Assembly: GCA_029266835.1 (NCBI GenBank)
Contig: JAQSWD010000003.1
Coordinates: 1 to 64,000 of the forward strand
Direction: 5' to 3'
DNA: 64,000 nt
Origin: Steroidobacteraceae bacterium
Lineage (GTDB): Bacteria; Pseudomonadota; Gammaproteobacteria; Steroidobacterales; Steroidobacteraceae
Shown here one piece after another: positions 60,618-64,000 of this stretch. A program made the translations under genes and the position numbers. The notes beneath the pieces are model-generated. The model searched no databases. It was not told the DNA's origin and worked only from the letters and a program-made list of their open reading frames with translations. Position 1 is the stretch's first letter. Each line of letters starts with the position of its first letter.

Positions 60618-61574
60618 TCAGCGGGTGAGCCGCGCGACGAAGTCTTCCATGAACTGCGGAATGTCGACCGTCAACGCCACCTGGGCGTTCGGATCGCCCT
60701 CAGCGGCGGTGGTCAGCCCGGCATCGCTGACCACGATGCGCAACGCACGCAGCTCGTAGTGCCGGCGTGGATGCACCAGCTCCAGGGCGAGCACGTCAAA
60801 CAAGGTAGGCAGGTCGCCCTTCCAGTGGTTGGTGTGGCGCCAGATCTGATCCAGTGAGGCCAGCGCATCGTTGAGCGGTGTGCCATGCGTGAATATCCGC
60901 ACGCGCATGTCCGGCGTGAGCTTGAGGTCGGCGGTCGAATCCAGCGGCGCCACCAGCAGCGGCACACCCGAGGTGAAAACCACCTGCGCGGCGCGCGCAT
61001 TCGATTTGATGTTCCATTCGGGTTCGGGCTTCGAGTCCGGCGCATGGCCGCGATACACGGCCCCACCCATGAGCGCGATGGCGCGAATCTTCGCGCCGAC
61101 GCCAGGCTCCGATTGCAGCAACGCGGCGATGTTGGTGAGTTCGCCCACCGCGATGATCGTCACCTGACGTGGCCGCCGGTTGATCTCGCGGCGCATGAAA
61201 TCCACGGCACCGCTGGTGTGCAGGCTGGGAGAATTGAAATCCGCCGCCCACTCCACCTGCTTCATGTACTGCGTCGGTGTCGAGATGCCGGCGTACACGG
61301 GTGTCTTTGCCCACTTCCCACCCGCTACGCTCAGTAGTTTGGCGGCCAGCCGCGCGCGCGCATCGGCGTCACTCGAAACCGTGGTCACGCCCAGTACTTG
61401 CAGCTCGGGACGTTGCATCAACGCGGCCAGCGCGTAGGCGTCGTCGATGTCCGTTCCGATGTCGGTGTCGAAAATCACCGGAGAAACGGCCACCGGCGGC
61501 GGGCCGTCGGCGCGCGACGTGTCGTGCGCGGTGCACAGACCCGCACACAACAAGGCTGAGAGAAGGACTCGCAT
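60618..61574 (-). CDS. secreted nucleoside hydrolase
   Basis: About 318 residues from MRVLLSALLCAGLCTAHD with a signal peptide (the ATG one codon upstream is equally possible; the track start is not). The calcium-binding cluster DTDIGTDIDDAYAL is the inosine-uridine nucleoside hydrolase hallmark. Further active-site residues are in PRQVTIIAVGELTNIAALL, ALMGGAVYRGH and WNIKSNARAA. It releases bases from nucleosides, here in the periplasm. It lies next to a TonB receptor/GntR pair, which may take up nucleosides or other products. Confidence 0.9.
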   Translation of the reverse strand: MRVLLSALLCAGLCTAHDTSRADGPPPVAVSPVIFDTDIGTDIDDAYALAALMQRPELQVLGVTTVSSDADARARLAAKLLSVAGGKWAKTPVYAGISTPTQYMKQVEWAADFNSPSLHTSGAVDFMRREINRRPRQVTIIAVGELTNIAALLQSEPGVGAKIRAIALMGGAVYRGHAPDSKPEPEWNIKSNARAAQVVFTSGVPLLVAPLDSTADLKLTPDMRVRIFTHGTPLNDALASLDQIWRHTNHWKGDLPTLFDVLALELVHPRRHYELRALRIVVSDAGLTTAAEGDPNAQVALTVDIPQFMEDFVARLTR

Positions 61575-61728
61575 CATGTTTCTCCTTGCCGCGAGTATAG
61601 GACCAGTTGTTTCGGCGGCGGCCGCGTACCGGCCGGCGAAATACTTGAACAAGGGGACCTGCCTGCGCCCGCCATCGAGCTTCGAACGAGTAGAGCAAGC
61701 GCCGGGTCGAACCAGCCGGCGGCGCTGC

Positions 61729-61734
61729 TAATCT
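61729..61734 (+). promoter_or_regulatory. candidate -10 of a leaderless ogt promoter
   Basis: TAATCT ends 7 nt before the ogt ATG at 61742; no ribosome-binding site is seen and the -35 is not evident. Confidence 0.35.
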
Positions 61735-61741
61735 AGGCGCC

Positions 61742-62248
61742 ATGAATCCCTCGCGTCCGAACTACCAGGACATGCCTTCGCCCATCGGCAGGCTGCGCCT
61801 GATTGCCGACGGTGACGCCCTGATGGGCATCTGGTTCGAACAGGGCCGCGATGCGCGCAAGGGCGACGCCACCCTGGTCGAGCGCAACTCCCCCGTGCTC
61901 GATCGAACGCGAGCGCAGCTCGAGGAATATTTCCGCGGCGAGCGGCGCGAGTTCGACCTGCCACTGGCGCCGCGCGGTACGGAATTTCAGCGTCGCGTGT
62001 GGCAGCAGTTGCGCGACATCGAATATGGCACCACCACCACCTATGGCGCGCTGGCGCAGGAGCTGGGTAATCCCGGCGCCTCGCGCGCCGTCGGGCTCGC
62101 GAATGGCTGCAACCCGATTCCCATCGTCATCCCCTGCCATCGCGTGATCGGCGCCAATGGCGCGCTCACCGGCTTCGGCGGCGGTCTGCCGATCAAGAGC
62201 GCACTGCTCGAACTCGAGCGTGCCGACCGGCAACCTCGGCTGTTATGA
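61742..62248 (+). CDS. ogt: methylated-DNA--protein-cysteine methyltransferase
   Basis: 168 residues, near the 171 of E. coli Ogt. The N-terminal RNase-H-like half is followed by the DNA-binding domain with FQRRVWQQLRDIEYGTTTTYGALAQELGNPGASRAVGLANG and the active site IPIVIPCHRVIG, where the Cys accepts the alkyl group from O6-alkylguanine or O4-alkylthymine. The enzyme is used once per repair event. It ends convergently and overlaps the PEP-CTERM gene by 6 nt. Confidence 0.97.
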   Translation: MNPSRPNYQDMPSPIGRLRLIADGDALMGIWFEQGRDARKGDATLVERNSPVLDRTRAQLEEYFRGERREFDLPLAPRGTEFQRRVWQQLRDIEYGTTTTYGALAQELGNPGASRAVGLANGCNPIPIVIPCHRVIGANGALTGFGGGLPIKSALLELERADRQPRLL

Positions 62249-62989
62249 AGCCCGCGACGCCGCCGTCGAGCGGCGCCGCACGAGAATCAGGCCTCCCAGG
62301 CCGATGGCCACCAGCACCCACGTGTCGGGTTCCGGCACCGCGGTTGCAACCCGGTTCAGTTCGGTCACATGGCTCGAGAGCCGCGTCTCGCCTATCCACC
62401 CACCGTTATCGTCATACAGCGTGGCCCAGAGGTTGAAGCCCATGGTGCCGAACACATCGGTGCCCGGCAGCGCGTCGAGTTCGGGCATGACATCCCACAG
62501 CGGAGCCGAGGAAGTTCCCCAGAGTTCGAAACGGTAGTACACGTTAGCCGGCGTGCCCGCGGGTTCGGCCAGCGAGCCGTACAACGACCACTGGTCGAAC
62601 AGCGCACCACCGCCGCCCGGAACATCGTTGCCTATTCCCAGGCTCGAGGAATTCCAGCCCCAGGGCGGCGGAACCTGCAGGCCCTGCGGACCGGAAAAGC
62701 TGGCGTTTCCGCCGGTAGCCCCGAAGGCCACGGTGAATGAAAGCATCTGGTCGAAGAAGTTTTTCTGCGTGCTGTCCTGGTAGTAAGGCGCGGTGTCGCT
62801 TTCGAGAACGAACTGGCCCGAGAACGGCGTCAGGTGATCGATTCCCATGTCGACATAGAAGTCGCCGGCCCACGGCACGCTGGTGCCGTTGGTGGTGCCG
62901 GAAAATTCGTAGGTGATGGGCACTGCGCGCGCGGGCGCCGATGACAACACCGCGAACGACAACGCCGCGGCGACTAGTTTGAGACGCAT
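62243..62989 (-). CDS. PEP-CTERM sorting domain protein
   Basis: 248 residues. Signal peptide MRLKLVAAALSFAVLSSAPARA. The mature part has an all-beta look (PITYEFSGTTNGTSVPWAGDFYVDMG). The C-terminus VPEPDTWVLVAIGLGGLILV followed by RRR is a complete PEP-CTERM signal: motif, membrane helix, basic tail. Such proteins are processed by exosortase and linked to extracellular polysaccharide. No exosortase gene is in the window, so it must be elsewhere. Confidence 0.92.
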   Translation of the reverse strand: MRLKLVAAALSFAVLSSAPARAVPITYEFSGTTNGTSVPWAGDFYVDMGIDHLTPFSGQFVLESDTAPYYQDSTQKNFFDQMLSFTVAFGATGGNASFSGPQGLQVPPPWGWNSSSLGIGNDVPGGGGALFDQWSLYGSLAEPAGTPANVYYRFELWGTSSAPLWDVMPELDALPGTDVFGTMGFNLWATLYDDNGGWIGETRLSSHVTELNRVATAVPEPDTWVLVAIGLGGLILVRRRSTAASRAS

Positions 62990-63083
62990 GCGATCCCCGT
63001 CCGTTCTTCTTGTTCTGCTGCGGGGTCGACTTTACGCCCCCGCGCCGTTTGCGCAGGCGTCAGTTGACATATGCAGGTGCGAC

Positions 63084-64000
63084 TCAGGCGTAGAAGAATC
63101 GCACGATGTGGAAGAACACCGGCGCGGCGAAGCAGATCGAATCGGTGCGATCGAGCATGCCGCCATGGCCCTCGATCATCACACCCCAGTCCTTGGCGCC
63201 CAGGCTGCGTTTGACCGCCGACAGCGTGAGCCCGCCGAGGAAGCCCATGATGACGATGGCAGCCGAGATCGCCGCTGACTGCAGCGGAGTGAATGGCGTG
63301 ATCCACCACATGGCGCCGCCGATGGCCGTGGCGGCAAGTCCGCCCCCGACGAGTCCTTCGACCGTTTTCGACGGGCTCACCACCGGTGCAACCTTCGTCT
63401 TGCCGAACAACTTGCCGAACACGTACTGCATGACATCGCTCATCTGCACGACCAGCAGCAGATAGAACAGCAGCAGAGCGCCACGTCCCGCCTGCCCGGG
63501 AATTTCCAGCATCAGGAGGGCCGGCGCATGGCTCAGGCAGTAGACGGTGACCATGAGTCCCCACTGCTGCTTGGCGCTGCGCGACAGGAAGTCGTCGATG
63601 TCCGAACGCAGTGCCGCGATGGACGGCAGCAGCAGGAATGCCCACACCGGGATGAACACGACGAACACGCCGTAACGCTCGATGCCGATGAGCACGTACT
63701 GCAGCGGCAGCACCATGAAGAATGACAGCGACAAGGGAAGGTGATCGCCGGGCCGGCTGGGCGTCAGCGTGATGAATTCACGCAGTGCGAAGAACGAGGC
63801 CAGCGCGAACAACACGATGGTGACGGTCGGGCCGGTGAGAAAGGCCACCGCGAGGATGCCCACCATCACCCACCAGGCATTGATGCGCTCCACCAGGTTC
63901 CGGCGGCTGGCGGCCTTCTTCTCGTCGCCCGGCCGGCGGGTCAGCACCGCGCCGGTCAACGAAGCCAGGCTCAACAACCCGACCAGTCCGCCGAACAGCC
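63084..64000 (-). CDS. phosphatidate cytidylyltransferase (CdsA-like), 5' end beyond window
   Basis: About 305 residues are visible. The reading frame stays open to the right edge (LFGGLVGLLSLASLTGAVLTRR before the first TTG), so the start lies outside. The many membrane helices and the C-terminal SLGAKDWGVMIEGHGGMLDRTDS, the CDP-diglyceride synthetase signature with its conserved Asp, identify the family. The SPSKTVEGLVGG block is also typical. It converts phosphatidic acid and CTP to CDP-diacylglycerol. The form resembles YnbB-type CdsA paralogues. Confidence 0.92.
   Translation of the reverse strand, partial: LFGGLVGLLSLASLTGAVLTRRPGDEKKAASRRNLVERINAWWVMVGILAVAFLTGPTVTIVLFALASFFALREFITLTPSRPGDHLPLSLSFFMVLPLQYVLIGIERYGVFVVFIPVWAFLLLPSIAALRSDIDDFLSRSAKQQWGLMVTVYCLSHAPALLMLEIPGQAGRGALLLFYLLLVVQMSDVMQYVFGKLFGKTKVAPVVSPSKTVEGLVGGGLAATAIGGAMWWITPFTPLQSAAISAAIVIMGFLGGLTLSAVKRSLGAKDWGVMIEGHGGMLDRTDSICFAAPVFFHIVRFFYA

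Overview
This is a GC-rich chromosomal window from a gammaproteobacterium, and it includes the replication-origin neighbourhood. The block rpmH-rnpA-yidD-yidC-mnmE on the minus strand faces dnaA-dnaN-recF-gyrB on the plus strand. A DnaA-box cluster lies between dnaA and dnaN, and two near-consensus parS sites lie inside recF. GyrB has the ~804-residue length of the gammaproteobacterial form. The mixture of an UrcA-family protein, a large TonB-dependent receptor, a PEP-CTERM protein, a GH11 xylanase and a DUF885 peptidase suggests a soil or freshwater lineage such as Steroidobacteraceae/Nevskiales; that placement is an inference, not a demonstration.

Layout. 0-8 kb: small stress and metabolic genes (membrane-anchored coiled-coil protein, CYTH, DoxX, ABM monooxygenase, two GST-type proteins, a GcvA-like LysR regulator, VOC protein, EamA exporter, macro-domain protein). 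8-20 kb: AI-2E-type permease, a long perfect palindrome, uvrD-pyrF, the trkA-trkH potassium uptake pair, a CBS protein, the NfeD-SPFH pair, a lone CheD-like protein without its catalytic Cys, and a DUF885 metallopeptidase. 20-28 kb: a lone family-5 binding lipoprotein overlapping mnmG, a secreted basic protein, and an alpha/beta-hydrolase-NatA-NatB operon. 28-39 kb: origin region. 39-43 kb: CadC-like regulator, UrcA protein, PD40 propeller, DUF1801 protein with a histone-like tail. 43-48 kb: a MacAB-like operon with one ATPase, two tandem paralogous permeases and a periplasmic adaptor. 48-54 kb: SDR/amine-oxidase pair, ankyrin protein, membrane diguanylate cyclase, GH11-CBM xylanase. 54-64 kb: LysR/pirin divergent pair; TonB receptor/GntR/nucleoside hydrolase locus with an inverted-repeat operator candidate; ogt; PEP-CTERM protein; a CdsA-type enzyme cut by the window edge.

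No rRNA, tRNA, CRISPR array, prophage or insertion sequence was seen. The parA/parB and rsmG genes that often sit beside mnmG are absent from this window although parS sites are present.

The most unusual signal is not a gene. The 8-mer CTATCTAC occurs 13 times by my count where fewer than one is expected from base composition. It is nearly always on the coding strand and uses rare codons (TAT CTA C for Tyr-Leu; GCT or ACT before ATC TAC). Related words CTAACTAC (5, mostly at gene ends) and TTGTTAGG (5, always Leu-Leu-Gly with the rare TTA codon) behave similarly. Several genes also have a -10 hexamer only 6-7 nt before the ATG and no ribosome-binding site, which suggests leaderless transcripts.
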